From Siphonodentalium dalli (Eukaryota; Mollusca; Scaphopoda; Gadilida; Siphonodentaliidae), in the NCBI GenBank assembly GCA_032622095.1, contig CP136061.1, forward strand, positions 42,039,797-42,103,796: a stretch of DNA of 64,000 nt. Reading direction: 5' to 3'. The notes under the pieces were generated by a model that was not told where the DNA came from, ran no database searches, and was given only the letters and a program-made list of their open reading frames with translations. Within the stretch, counting starts at the first letter, position 1; each line of letters begins with the position of its first letter. Shown here piece by piece: positions 1 to 13,700 of this stretch. Made by a program: the position numbers and the translations under genes.

Positions 1-1480
1 AAACATCATTATTTGAGGAAGATTGCTCGGTTTCCATGGCAACAGTTGAATAAAACACAACAATTACACATCACAGAAATCCAGATTCAAATTGCATGTC
101 AGAAAACAAATTCCAGAAAAGTTATATTGTGTCGGAAGTGTTATAGGACTGCATTTCTTTCCAATAACGGCATTTTTTGTATTTTTTAAATATCGTTTCC
201 ATGGTAACATGTCTTTCTCACAGGATTTGGATTTTACAACAGTTTTATTGAAACTCCTGATAAGTACACGGAAGAGGTTATCATAATATGTATTCATTAT
301 TACTCTAGCCAATGTAGTATCTAATAAATATAGCAATTCCAAAATTTTCGATATTTTTGCAAAAATCATCATTTTTCACCCAAAAATGGCAATAAAACCC
401 ACAAAACAGATGTTTGTACCCCAATTGATACTGTAATAGTTAGAACATTGTTTTCGTGGAAAAAAAACATCAAAATATTATCTTTAAAGACATATTATGT
501 ACTTGTTCGGGTACGTGAAACTGATTAGATAGAATCCAGGAGCTATGCCAACTGTAGGAATTTAGCATTCTACTAACATCACCGTAAATCTGAAGCAAAT
601 CGACTGAACCACTCCACAGAAAACATCGTCTGAACAACGCTCAATTGTAAATATTTACTACTCGATTCGGGACGCATCAATCGGCGATAAACTGACGGAA
701 ATGATTTCGCCATCGAGAGTCACTGCATTTAATTAAGATATAAGAATGACGGTGTTTATTCTTAATTTGGATATAATATTTGTAAAAATACTTACTTTGA
801 ACAAGAATAATCTACATTTCTATTTGATCACCCTACCAGAGTGTTTCACATCACTTTAACATCTGGTCCTGTCCCAAAAATGGGATTAAATTCGTTTTTA
901 CCATCTGCTGAAGGGTAATTATCTCAAAATGTGTCTACATTGTTTAAACGCCGTTTCCATAGCAACGGCACCACTTTCAATTTTTACAGCAGGGCGGAAC
1001 ATGAAGCTGACATCTTCTACTTTCATATGATATATAATTTTTCCGTGTGTAAAGAAAAAAATTAAACTCGAAAAATAAGCCCCGTTGGGGCCAATACCGC
1101 TCATCTATATGGGGAAAATTACATATATAAGAGAATGCTCCAGTTATTTGTTATAATATTACTGTTTATTTGCAAAATATGTTCACCCACGGATGTGATG
1201 TCATATGATGTACCCTCCCACCAAAGGGTTAATGGGTTTGGCCATTTTGGCATCATGTCTCGAGGTGATACAGAATTGTGCCCCATGTGAAACATGCAGA
1301 GTGGATCAGCCGGGCCCCATGGTACAACTGTTTATTGATTGGTCACCCGAATGGGGTTCGATATGGATCAGCCGGGTCCCAGGACACAACTGTTTATTGA
1401 TTGCTCACCCGAGTGGGGTTCGACATGCAGCAAGGACTACAAACAAAACATCAGTTTCAATCCAAGGCTGGATACAGAGT
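1..1480. other. Downstream flank, mostly unremarkable AT-rich DNA
   Basis: Lies beyond the UTP20 stop on the minus strand. 1-480 shows nothing recognisable. 484-862 is a copy of the TTAAAG-ended repeat described separately. 1300-1430 holds an imperfect two-copy duplication containing CAACTGTTTATTGATTG. No convincing gene. Confidence 0.6.
484..862 (+). repeat. TTAAAG-ended dispersed repeat, copy 1
   Basis: About 380 bp, starting TTTAAAGACATATTATG with the phrase CTTGTTCGGGT and ending near CACATCACTTTAA. Near-full copies are at 4917-5288 and 42376-42750. Part of it is at 38925-39099, and an inverted fragment is at 37218-37276. Both ends read TTAAAG inward, so it may be a non-autonomous DNA element with a TTAA target, but the target duplication is not clean. 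Confidence 0.6.
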
Positions 1481-1481
1481 G

Positions 1482-1985
1482 TCTGTTATTTGCAGAATGA
1501 GGTTCCCAGAGTGTGAATTTAGAGATGCTATCCTACACGGTGGGCTAGCATCACCAAATTCACCCTCCGGTATTCTCATTCTGCTTAGGCCTCAACTGCT
1601 ATGGGAGACATAGAATCAGATTGAAGATCCCCATTTGAAGTTTAGTTGGTGATCAGTCACCTCATTTTTGCATTTTATCTTCTGCAAATTAGGGGGATAT
1701 AGAAACTGAAGAGAAGTAATTAAAAATATTATTTTCAGACTATAGATACTTTCCAGGAAATGAGGCCAAAGCAGAATGAGGTCCTCAAAAGTTTATATAT
1801 TTATCCATCTTCTTATATAGTGGTGAATTTTTACATACTTATAATAGAAAGGTTTCGCAACAAATACGTTTTAGGGTGAGGGTTAGGCTACCACTTAATC
1901 AAAGTATGCTGAATAGTGTCACTAAATTCACCCTCTGTGGACTTCATTCTGCAAATGTCAGACACACTATATCCAGACTTGATTT
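1482..1985. mobile_element. Foldback repeat family G (GGACCTCATTCTGC), dimeric copy
   Basis: Diverged copy of the commonest dispersed repeat here. Its core is an inverted pair: GCAGAATGAGGTCCCC, a phrase reading GAGGGTGAATTTAG, a short loop, then the complement ending GGACCTCATTCTGC. Full copies carry two such hairpins about 250 bp apart and ends like GTCATTTGCAG. I count about 12 copies: 1482, 3825, 9988, 12100, 20100, 22225, 38575, 40535, 45035, 48035, 55060 and 55600. Superfamily unknown. Confidence 0.7.
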
Positions 1986-2508
1986 TTATCTCTTTAAAAT
2001 GTCAACAAATCACACGAAATATCAGGAAAAAATACACATGTTCATATTAAAGTATATATTAACACATGTCGTCATGTCGAACACTGAATATTTCATAAAA
2101 CATGATGCATATATTTTTGGTAGAATAATATTGCACTAGTGATATTTGAGTTGTTCTCATCCATGAATCAGATCGAGTTGCATTAGGTTCGAGAATAGTC
2201 ATCCTATCTCCTATATATATAAAACAAATGGCTTATTCTCAAACAGTATTAACATATGAACACTATGAGATGCACAAGTAACGTCTCCATACACTGGACT
2301 TCAGACGAGGTCTTGATGGTATGTTCCAACGATGGTAGTTCCATAGATGATCATAGATGGTGTGGCATATTCTCCTTCACAAGATACTGATCCTAAACCC
2401 ATTAAGGAGGATCATTATTAGATACGTTATCACAATATTTCACAAGCACAAACTTGAGTTACTGAAATAATGTGAATTTGAACCAAATTGATGTTAAATC
2501 TGTTTTTA

Positions 2509-2640
2509 TCAGCTGGACTTCTTCATTCTCTTTATTTTGAAGTTTATATTCATTTCCGCAATCTTTCTTTTCTTCGCTTCCTTCTTATCCATATTTTTCT
2601 TGAGCTTTCTCTTGGCAGCGATTTGTGGGTTAGTGATGGT
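2509..2640 (-). CDS. UTP20: UTP20 terminal coding exon 22
   Basis: 132 bp, 43 codons plus TGA. It encodes [16 protein letters not shown], then [13 protein letters not shown] and ends KKSS. TNPxIAAKKKxKK and EAKKRK are the hallmark of the UTP20 tail and probably act in nucleolar localisation or RNA contact. The acceptor is TTGTAG. I saw no canonical AATAAA in the few hundred bases downstream, so the 3' UTR end is not placed. Confidence 0.95.
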   Translation of the reverse strand, partial: TITNPQIAAKRKLKKNMDKKEAKKRKIAEMNINFKIKRMKKSS

Positions 2641-5600
2641 CTACAACAAAGGAAATGAATATCATTCAAGATAAATAAGAGATTGCACCAGCAGTGCTGG
2701 CATACCACCCCACAGTGCTGGCATACCCCCCCCCCCCCCCCACAGTGCTGGCATACCCCCCCCCCCCCAATGTGCTGGCATACCACCCCACAGTGCTGGC
2801 ATACCCCCCCACAGTGCTGGCATAACCCCCCCCCACTGTGCTGGCATACCACCCCACAGTGCTGGCATACCCCCCCCCCCCCACAGTGCTGGCATACCCC
2901 CCCACTGTGCTGGCATACCACCCCAGTGCTGGCATACCACCCCACAGTGCTGGCATACCCCCCCCCACTGTGCTGGCATACCACCCCAGTGCTGGCATAC
3001 CACCCCAGTGCTGGCATACCCCCCACAGTGCTGGCATACCACCCCACAGTGCTGGCATACCCCCCCCCCCCCCCCCCCCACAGTGCTGGCATACCACCCC
3101 AGTGCTGGCATACCACCCCACAGTGCTGGCATACCCCCCCCCCCCCCACAGTGCTGGCATACCCCCAGTGCTGGCATACCCCCCCCCCCACCCCACAGTG
3201 CTGGCATACCCCCCCCCCCCCCCACAGTGCTGGCATACCACCCACAGTGCTGGAATACCCCCCCCCCCCAGTGCTGGCATACCCCCCCCCCCCCCCCCCA
3301 CTGTGCTGGCATACCACCCCAGTGCTGGAATACCCCCCCCCCCCCCCCCACAGTGCTGGCATACCACCCCACAGTGCTGGCACACCCCCCCCCCCCCCCA
3401 GTGCTGGCATACCACTCCACTGTGCTGGCATACCCCCCACTGTGTTCGTATACCCCCCCCCCACACTGCCGGCATACCCCCCCCCACTGTGCTGGCATAC
3501 CACCCCACAGTGCTGGCATACCCCCCCCCCCCCCCACACTGCTGGCATACCCCCCCCCCCCCCACAGTGCTGGCATACCCCCCCCCCCCCCCCCACTGTG
3601 CTGGCATACCACCCCACTGTGCTGGCATACCCCCCACTGTGTTGGTATACCCCCCTCCCCCCACACTGTGCCGGCATACCCCCCCCCCACTGTGCTGGTA
3701 TACCCCCCACTGTGCTGGCATACCACCCCACTGTGCTGGCATACCCCCACAGTGCTGGCATACCCCCAAAGTGCTGGCATACACCCAGGGTGGAAAATTC
3801 AAATATGGGCAGGTAGGAACCAAAATACTGAGGACCCAAGAGGGTGAATTCGGTGATGCTGTGTGGGGTAGCATCACTAAATTTACCCTCTGGTGAGCTC
3901 ATTCTGCACATGAGGGGAATGTTTAGGTATTGAAGCAATTCTCAGCCCTGGTATAAGTACTGCGGTGGGAGAAGGAAGATTTGAATGATTATTCCAGGCC
4001 CAGTTTTGAAAATGTATGCAGCATTACCAACCCCTCCCACCAGATTTTAAAATGAATAGCAGAATCCTCTTATATATGTATACTAGCCCATTCAAAAACC
4101 AAATTTCAAATCGATAGCTCTACCCGTTTCCGAGATCTGGTCTGCGCATGCGCGAAGCTGGCGTCGCACGGGCTCGGCGACCCGATAAAATTCGTATCCG
4201 GGGAAAGATACATTCACATAGCAAATTTCAAGTCGATAGCTCCACCCGTTTCCGAGATCTCGTCTGCGCATGCGCGAAGCTGACGTCGCACGGGCTCGGC
4301 GACCCGATAAAATTCGTATCCGGGGCAAGATACATTCACATAGCAAATTTCAAGTCGATAGCTCCACCCGTTTCCGAGATCTCGTCTGCGCATGCGCGAA
4401 GCGGGCGTCGCACGGGCTCGGCGACCCGATAAAATTCGTATCCGGGGCAAGATACATTCACATACCAAATTTCAAGTCGATAGCTCCACCCGTTTCCGAG
4501 ATCTCGTCTGCGCATGCGCGAAGCTGGCGTCGCACGGGCTCGGCGACCCGATAAAATTCGTGTCCGGGGCAAGATACATTCACATAGCAAATTTCAAGTC
4601 GATAGCTCCAGCCGTTTCCGAGATCTCGTCTGCGCATGCGCGAAGCTGGCGCCGCACGGGCTCGCCAATACGACAACCTGGTCAAACTACACACACGTAC
4701 AAAGTTTCGTCCCGATCGGTCGAGAATCATAGATTTGTATAAATGACAAACAGACAGACAAGACAGACAGAGGTCTTCAAAATATATATGAGATAAGAAA
4801 TAATCACATGGATCATTGGTGAAACTGATTTGGTGAACACAGACAGATTCAACCATAGAAACTAATTTGGTGAACGCAGTCCAATTCAATCATAGAAACT
4901 GATTTCCTTATATATTATTAAAGACATATTATGGACTTGTTCGGGTGCATGAAACTGATCAGTTAGTATTGAGGGACGATGCCAACTGGAGGAATGTGAC
5001 ATTCTACTAACATTGACGAAAATCTCGAGCAAATAGACCATTACCACTCCATCGTCGGAACCATGCTCAATTGTAAATATTTACTACTCGATTTGGGATG
5101 CATCTATCAGCGATATATTAACGAAAACGATTTCATCATCAAGAGTCACTGCATTTAAATAATATATAAGAATGACGGTGAGTGCTGTGTGTCAATTTGG
5201 ATATAATATTTGTAAAAATAACTACTTTGAACAAGATTATTCTCCATTTCTATTTATCACCCTACTGGTGTGCTTCACATCACTTAAAAGCTATAGCGTG
5301 CTTCCAATTAGTTTATTTAAATATTACAATCTATAGTGTGTTTCCTATTAGTCGATATAAATCTTACATCTATAGCACGTTTCCTCTTTCTGATGTCTTT
5401 TCTCTCCACTCTGAATCTCACTATGTCCGAATAAAGCTTGGTGAATGTTTCCGTATCAATGATTTTCTTCATAATGCTGATCACCTCCTTGGCCAATGTT
5501 CTCAGGCTCTTGTCTGAAAAAGAGATTTATAATAAAAACAAAAGCATTGCTACTCGCTAGGGCATGACAAAATATGACCGTGGTAATTCCAACAAAGGGC

Positions 5601-8600
5601 CATAAATCGAGTGAAAATTAGTGGGTGGAACCCAAATTCGAACTTCATCTGTATTTTGGGTTAGTAAATTCACATAAAAAATTTCATTCAAGTCAGATTC
5701 ACTAAAGTTATCATCTGGAAATTAAATTGAGTGCAATATCCAACAAAAAGGGCCATAACTCGGGTGAAAATAGGCAGAACCCATATTTGAACTTGACCTG
5801 TATTTGGAATAGTAAACCCACATACTAATTTCATTCCAATCAGTTCAGACTTAGTAAAGTTATCATTCCGAAATGAAAAAAAAGCAAATGGACGGACGCA
5901 CCAATAACATAATAAGTTCTGTTTTTTTCAAAACGGGCGTATAAACACAATGCACATATGAGCCTTCATAAGAATATAGTGTTTCTTTAAAAAATTTCTT
6001 AATATTTTTTTGCGGTTCATGAAAAATACTTGTGTCTCAACTGAGCACGGGTGAGACCTCTATATTGCTGGACACACTTTCAAGATCCTTCATTGGCCAG
6101 AAATCGCATAAGTTTAAAAAGTTAAAAAATATTCTAAATCAATAGCAACTGACTGCAATTGTGCTAAAGTAGGTATTTACTCAGTGACGTCGATTTGATG
6201 TATAGAAGTAAAGAGGTTAACCCTTTCTATAATAAATGGATTCTCCCATCAGTTATATAATTATACATTGGAATGGTCTATTATTCAGTTGGAGTGGTGT
6301 TTAGGTAATTAAGAGTAGACACCGAACATACAAAAAGATAATACAAGAGCAGAATGATTCATATTAACCCTTTACCCAACAGAACGGCCCTGTGCCAATG
6401 CATTCTCTTATATATGTGAGTCGACCATAGGTCGCCTCGCAAAAATAAGAGAATGCATTGGCTTAACACATTAAAAATTATAAAATTGTTAAAGAATGTA
6501 AGAAACAAGAGGTGGCATCAGAGATGCTGGGTCTCGTTTTCGGTGGCTTACCACCAATTGGTGTGCATCAGTATCGGTAGACTAATTAATAGGTAAAATC
6601 GAAAAAATGACTAATTAAGGGCCATAACTCCATCAAATTTTATCGGGCCAGACTGGTTTTCGAACTCGTCCGACATATTTTGACAAGTATGTCTATTCCA
6701 AATTTTAAACAAATCGGAGGACGTTTGTTGAAGTTATCACACTAACGAGCTAAAAATTCACGAAAAATGACTAATTAAGGACCATAACTCTATCAAATTT
6801 TATCGGACGAGGCCGGTTTTCGAACTCATCCGAGATATTCTTGGGAGACACCTATATACCAAATTTCAATCAAATCGGATAACGTTTGTTGAAGTTATCG
6901 CGCTAACGAGCTGAAAATTCAAAGGGCCATAACTCTGTAATAAATGTGCGGACGAACCCGATTTTGTTTCTGCAGCTTACGATCATGGATATGTACTCAT
7001 ACACCAAAATTTTAATCCGTCAATAAACGGTTGAGTTATAAGCAAAACACGCCGCCCCGCCCGCCCGCCCGCCTGTCCGCCGTCCCTCATCAAACTATAA
7101 GTCGAGTTTTGGAAAAAAACTCGACTAAAAATGGTAAAAAGTGTTTAGGCCAATGCATTCTCTTATATATGCGAGGCGACATATGGTCGACTCGCATATA
7201 TAAGAGAATGCATTGGCACAGGGCATAACTGTAACTATCACAATGTGATCAAGGAGCCGGTTCCAATGATATCCATATTTGTATGGTTTTATTGAGACAG
7301 ACCGAAGATATTTTAGGCTGTTGAAGCTCTATTTGGCCGGTTTTGGCCGGTTTGTTGGGTAAAGGGTTAATTGGTGGGAAATGTTCAGATAATAAGTTCA
7401 ACAAATGGCTTACATGAACACTATGTCGTTTGTTGAACGTTTTATCTGAATATTTCCTAAGGGAAGTACTCATCAATGAGTAGAGAAACAGTAAAAGTAC
7501 AAGCGCCATTACATAAACTGATATGAGAAGTTGAGGTTGCATTGTGAAGCCATCATAAATCCAGGGATTGATTTTAATTTTTTTAATTTCTATAGCATTT
7601 TGCAGCACTGGGTAGATTTTCTATAGCATTCCCTTCAAATACATGTTTTTTCAATGTAAATTGGTTAGCAGAAATTGGAAATTGCATCGCAAATATTGGG
7701 ATGCGAATCCAGTTAAATCGAGCCATGAAATCTATTTTTATTTTTAATACCTTGAGTGATGGTTGAGTCTTCCAACTCCCTTTGTAGAGCGGGCAGCACT
7801 ATTGGTAGAACAGTTGGTAGGAGTTCACTTCCAACATCCATGCAGACGGCAGCTATCCATTTGAACACAGCGGTTCGCTGAGAACAAGTAATTATACATG
7901 TTGAATTTATAATTGTTTGTGTTTGTATTAGGTTATATATTTATGTATGATTATATCCACTAAATGTTCTACAATAGAGAGATTTAGGCTGGAAACCTGT
8001 ATGCCCATCAAGAAATATCAGACTATATTATTTGTCATGGTGTGGTGGGGAATCATGACCAATCATTGAACAGCTATACAGGGTCCGTGCTGGACCGAAA
8101 TTTACTTTTGCCAAATGAAAATATTATTGGCCAAACTATTTTAGCATTTGCCAAATGCTATCCTGATAGTATCATTTTCTGCAACCTTAAGTCTTATGTT
8201 TCGCCACTAACAGTTTGAAAGACTTTTGATATTGATAGAAAAGTAGTTAGTTAATAATTAATTATACTCGCATCTCTATTGTGGTTTATCATACAACAAT
8301 AAGCCAGTCGCCAAACAATACAATGGTAGAATGGTTGCATCATCAGAAGGGCACATCACAGGAGGATTAGTAATCCCTCCCAACCATCAGTACTAATACT
8401 ATGCAATTAACTGCATCTTAATAGGTGTTAACTTTCCCTAAACATTCTAAAACACCACTAATTATGTTGTTAAGAGTTTCCTGAAATGAATGGTAATGAT
8501 TCACCAATATTTTTCAAATTGCTTGATGAATTAAAAAGTGACTTACCAAAACTTTTGCCAAATGAAATTATTGTTTGCCAAATGTGAAATATTTTTGCCA

Positions 8601-10687
8601 TTGGCAAATTTGGCAAGTGGCAGCGCGAACCCTGCAACTTTAGTCTGCTGATTAACTCTGGACAACACAGAGTGTGAAAGTTACGAATGAGTAGCAGCCT
8701 TATCTACTGCTGACTTTAGTGTCTCAAGAGTTTGGTAGCCCAGGGGTTAGAGTGTCAGACTTATAATGGTGTTAAAAACACCGGCATGAGTTTGTGCCCG
8801 CCGGTGGACTACCGTCTCCACAAAAGTGGCTTGGCCGGATTGAACGCTGTAGAGCAACAAGCAATTTCAAATCTCACGCCAAGTTGTGACCCTTGAGGAA
8901 AGGTCACTTGTACTGTGCTCGCTTCGTCGGACCTAGATGAGAAATAGCGACCTGGTCATTCGGTAAGTGTAAGCCACTCTAGTAAAGTGCCTAGTGACGA
9001 TGCAACCAAGTAACCCTACAAGAATTATCATCTGGAAACAAAGTAGACTAAAATTTGACAAAGACCCAAAGATATCATTAATTGATACAAAAACTACATT
9101 TTGAGCCAATGTATTCAAGATGTACAAATGTTTGTGGTGATCAAACAATCCTAACTAATATTATGATCCAGGGACCAAAACAATTTTTCTAAATTGAAAA
9201 ATTCACTAAAATGGCAGTCTTTATTGATTTTAACCCTTTCATCATGGGAGCTGCACTGGTGCAGCATTCAAAATCCTGTGGTAGTGCATTCTCTTAGATA
9301 AGAGTCTCCCATAGGGAGCCTCCCATATATAAGAGAATGCATTGGCACAGAGTATATTTGCAAAATTTAGGAAGCTCCAGTCATGGAAGGGTAATTGGAG
9401 ATATCCACGAGACAAACCTCACATTGACAGTTACTTTGGGGTCATATTATATGGGCAAGGGAATGCATTTTGTATTTATCTATCTACTGGTCTACAACTG
9501 ACTGATATTGCTCACAACGGATCATAGAACATAAACATTTGAATATAAAGGGCAGTTAATCCAAGGTGTTCTAGGCTGTTATATTATATTGCTTTGGTGT
9601 TGCCTTTATCTTGACATTTGTAAAATGCAATGGGGCAGATTGCTCTGGACAATATTAGTGAAGTTTCCACTTCTGGAGTCCAAGACAGGGGTACATCTAC
9701 TGTAGGCCCTGGATACGAGCATTCCGCTGCCAATGTATTATGGGTATTACAGAACAATTGGAGATACCCACGAGACAAACCTCACCTTGACAGTGACTTT
9801 GGGGACATGTATGGCCTCAAAATTCGCTTCTTTGATAACTTTCTGCATGAGCCAGCCAAGAGATAATTTGACATCTTTAGAATCATTTGTTGGCTCTGTT
9901 TTCGGTATCTGTTCTAATCGTCTCACAACTTTTGCCAAGAAAACCAAATTTTTCACAACCTGAAAAAAGTGAATTATTCCATTTATTCAAGCATAGCGGG
10001 CTAGCATCACCAAATTCACCATCTGGGAAACTCATTCTGCAAATGACAGGCACACTATTTCAAGACTTGAATTTATTAAATTCCTATGTGTGATTTAACT
10101 TGATTTCTCGAGTGATTATATTCAACTATTGCATTAATAATTATGCATTATACAGTACTGCCCTAATTAATCGACTGCTCAACCACAGCAGAATTATGGG
10201 TATATGGCTTGTTGCCATTCATCGGAAAGCTCTCCCTGAGAGCTTTCCGCTGAATGGCAACAAGCCATATTTCCGACTAAATCCTGAAAAGTTACCCATA
10301 ATTCTGCTGTGGTTAAGAAGTCGATTACTTAGAGCATTACTGTAGGTATAAATTAATGGCAGTATTATTTGGATTTCTGGTAAATTGGATGCTTACAGTG
10401 TTCGCGCTGGACCGAAAAAAAGTTTAGCCAAAAGTTTAGCCAAATGAAAATTTTATTAGCCAAATGAAAAAAACTTTAGCCAAATGTTTTTTGGCCAAAT
10501 TAAAAAACACTTTGGCCAAATTAAATCATCGTTTTCTGGTCGGTTCACAATTAATGACTAAAACGTAAAATCTAACAGACACAGGTAAAATACACAATAA
10601 TTTAAATAATTTTGATGAACTAGAAGTATTTTTATATATATCATTTATTAAAAATTTATTAATCTTTATGTGAAAGAGTGAATTGGT

Positions 10688-10734
<47 letters not shown>

Positions 10735-13700
10735 AACCCGGGATTGTCCTTCTTAATGTCATTATTTGTTTTGTTTAATATCAATATCTTTTTTAAATCA
10801 TTAAATATTTATCCTTGCGAAAATATCTAAGTGACATCTGGAAACTAATAACTTAATATTGTTACGCGATTATCAAATTACAATCTGTCATAAAAGCATG
10901 CATATTATTTTGACTGTATCGGTATTGACGACAAATAGCCACAAAATATCTGTCGTTATTCACATTTGGCTGATTAAGCTATTGTCTTACACTTGGTGCT
11001 CATAAACCTCGACCGTCATAAATACAATGTCATCATAAACATGCATTGTGCAGGCGCGCCGTGAGTGACCAGACAGACAATGGGCTGAATGGGGGATTAG
11101 GGGATTAAATGTAAAAATTAATAATGTCCTTTTGCTGCTTCGTGCAGAGTGACGTAATATTTCTCCAGATTAAAACAGGCTGTTACGAACAAATTGCTTA
11201 TATACCGGGGTCAATGCACTTTACAAACATTGCTTTCTTCACATTGTTATAATTCAACCACGGTCGGTTTAATGTACATGCGTCTTTGAATGTCCGTCTT
11301 GTGATAACTAAAGATGATTGCATATCACTTTGTGATCGCTAGGTTGATAGAGTTGTCGATCGGGTTTCCCTTTGTACGATATTTCATAAGTACGAAAATA
11401 ATGAAATACTTTCGTCACCTAACTTCGTCTTGAATGTCGATCTATTGAGCGCTTTTATTAATTAGCTTTCTGGCTCCATGCTTTCAGTCTCCATTTGGAT
11501 TAAAAAAAAGTTTAGCCAAAAGTTTAGCCAAATGAAATTTTTATTAGCCAAATTCGAAAAAGATTAGCCATTGGCTAATTTGGCTACCGACAGCGCGAAC
11601 ACTGGATGCTTATAGTGGAATATAATAAACAGAATAATCACTTGATTGAACTGGCGACGTGAACAATTCATTCGAGGCAGTGACTATTTTGTAAAACTCG
11701 TGTTTGTACACGTGCATGCCACAAATAAAAGTCATATTGTTTTGAGCTCTTCCGATCAATATTCCTGGTTTTAAAATTGCTGTAATCATTAATTTATTCA
11801 TATGATGGCATTGATATGAGATTGGTTCTTCTGCATCATAGTCGTAAAGTCATCGGGTGTGACTATAGTCAACACAAATAATTGATAATGAAATCTGATA
11901 ATCATGACATACTAAACACACAATCCAGACAAATAAATAACCATTTATCAGTTTACCTGAAAACAGTTAGTAAAACAGTTTCATCCATCTAAATCTTTCT
12001 ACAGGCCAGAATTGTTCCACTTAATGAATCTTAATTAAAGAATGAACCTAACCAGTTTGGGTTTGTTTTTCTATATCCCCAAATTGGCCGACGACACAAT
12101 GCATAAGGTTCCCAATGGGTGTACATCACAATATACACCATTTGGGAACTTCAATCTGAGTCTATGTCTCCCACAGCAGATGAGGCCATCCAGAATGAGG
12201 TCCCCAGAGGGTGAATTTGGTGTTGCTAGCCCGCTATGGGGGATAGCATCACTAAATTCACCCTCTGGGGACCTCATTCTGCAAATTTGGAATTACTAAA
12301 TTAGAAGTTGGACATAGCAAGTTCTTGCTTTAACTTGCTTGCTCATGAACAAACTACGCGTGTCATTCTTCTAATGGGTCGAGGAATGGAGCGTCGGGAA
12401 CTGTTGAATGCAATTGGGAGATTTCATGCCATGGATCCTCTAATCATTTCCATGATAACACAGGCACATACCTGGGCAGATAACTCCGAGTTGAGATACC
12501 TTGACTGTAGTTGGGAAATGGAATTATGTATCAGCTGCTTAACCTATCAAAAGAAAATCAGAATTAATAGAATGAGATTTTATGGTGGTTTGTAGCCTCT
12601 TTCTTAACGACCTGCTCCTTTACACCTCTAATCAGGTGTTCGTACAAGAGCTGTCATAATAACTAGAGTCTAATTAAATAACAATCCTTCGGCTATGGTG
12701 ATTCCTCGGGAAAACTCATTTATGCCTATATGTCCTTGACCTCGCTCATATAGGCATGTTTCTGTCTGTGTTTCACAAAATGCTTTATAACAATATACAA
12801 GATGATATTTATGTCTTATCTACTATATATATTAGAACTTCTGTCTATCTGTCTGTGGCTGTGTGTGTCTGTGTTATAGACTCGAAAACTGCTTGACCGA
12901 TTCGACTCAAATTTGGTATGTAGGCCTACTTTCATGGATGGGTCCAATTTCACGTGCGACCATGTCCTTGAACTTGACCTTGCTCATATAGGCATGTTTC
13001 TGGACCTCGACCAATCCGACTCGAGTTTGGTATATAGGACTACTTTTGATCCCGGGAACAATATGGGCGGGTCCAATTTCATGTGCGACATTGTCTTTGA
13101 CCTCGCTCATATAGGCATGTTTCTGGACCTCGACCAATCCAACTCGAGTTTGGTATGTAGGCCTACTTTGATGCTAGGAACAATATGGGCGGGTCCAATT
13201 TCACGTGCGACCATGCCCTTGACTTTGCTCATATACGCTCATACAGACATGTTCTGGACGTCCAGATGCTGTATATTCTGCGATCACAAAGAAATCTTTA
13301 AATAGCTCGGACGAAGTCTGGCACATCAGCTAGTATTAAATATTTGCAATAATTGTATTATTGTCTGATAAAACACAAACAAAATTACTTTTATTCACTT
13401 AAATAATATTCATCATGATTTACAGAAAATACAATGTCAGATTAACACTATGTTGTAAACTGAGGTTTTGCACATGGGGGTCCTTGAAGTTAAGCCCAGT
13501 CTCAATTTTTTTAGTAAGAAAAATTCACGATCCCCCTGGGACTACTGCCGGAAGTCGGAGATAAATCACGGGCCCCCTGGGACTACTGCCGGAAGTCGGA
13601 GATAAATCACGGGCCCCCTGGGACTACTGCCGGAAGTCGGAGATAAATCACGGGCCCCCTGGGACTACTACCGGAAGACGGAGAAAAGGCAATTGATGAC

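Larger units (their letters stand above)
6217..7492. mobile_element. TTAA-MITE family C, disrupted by family A MITE
   Basis: Starts TTAACCCTTTCTAT with the phrase GGATTCTCCCAT, and resumes after 7370 with TTGGTGGGAAATGTTCAGA through CTCATCAATGAGTA. Comparison with the other C copies (about 16529, 45497, 63698) shows the family A MITE at 6364-7370 landed inside it at a TTAA. The CCCTTT ends and TTAA target fit the piggyBac superfamily. Confidence 0.75.

Noticed and set aside
2550-3938. Long Gly/Pro-rich reading frames on both strands, up to 462 codons
   Set aside because: They arise from a 20-30 bp C-rich minisatellite with no stops in several frames; only 2509-2640 at one end is real UTP20 coding.
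4092-4889. Overlapping open frames of 84-143 codons on both strands
   Set aside because: Frames repeat every 122 bp and reflect the tandem core of a Helitron.
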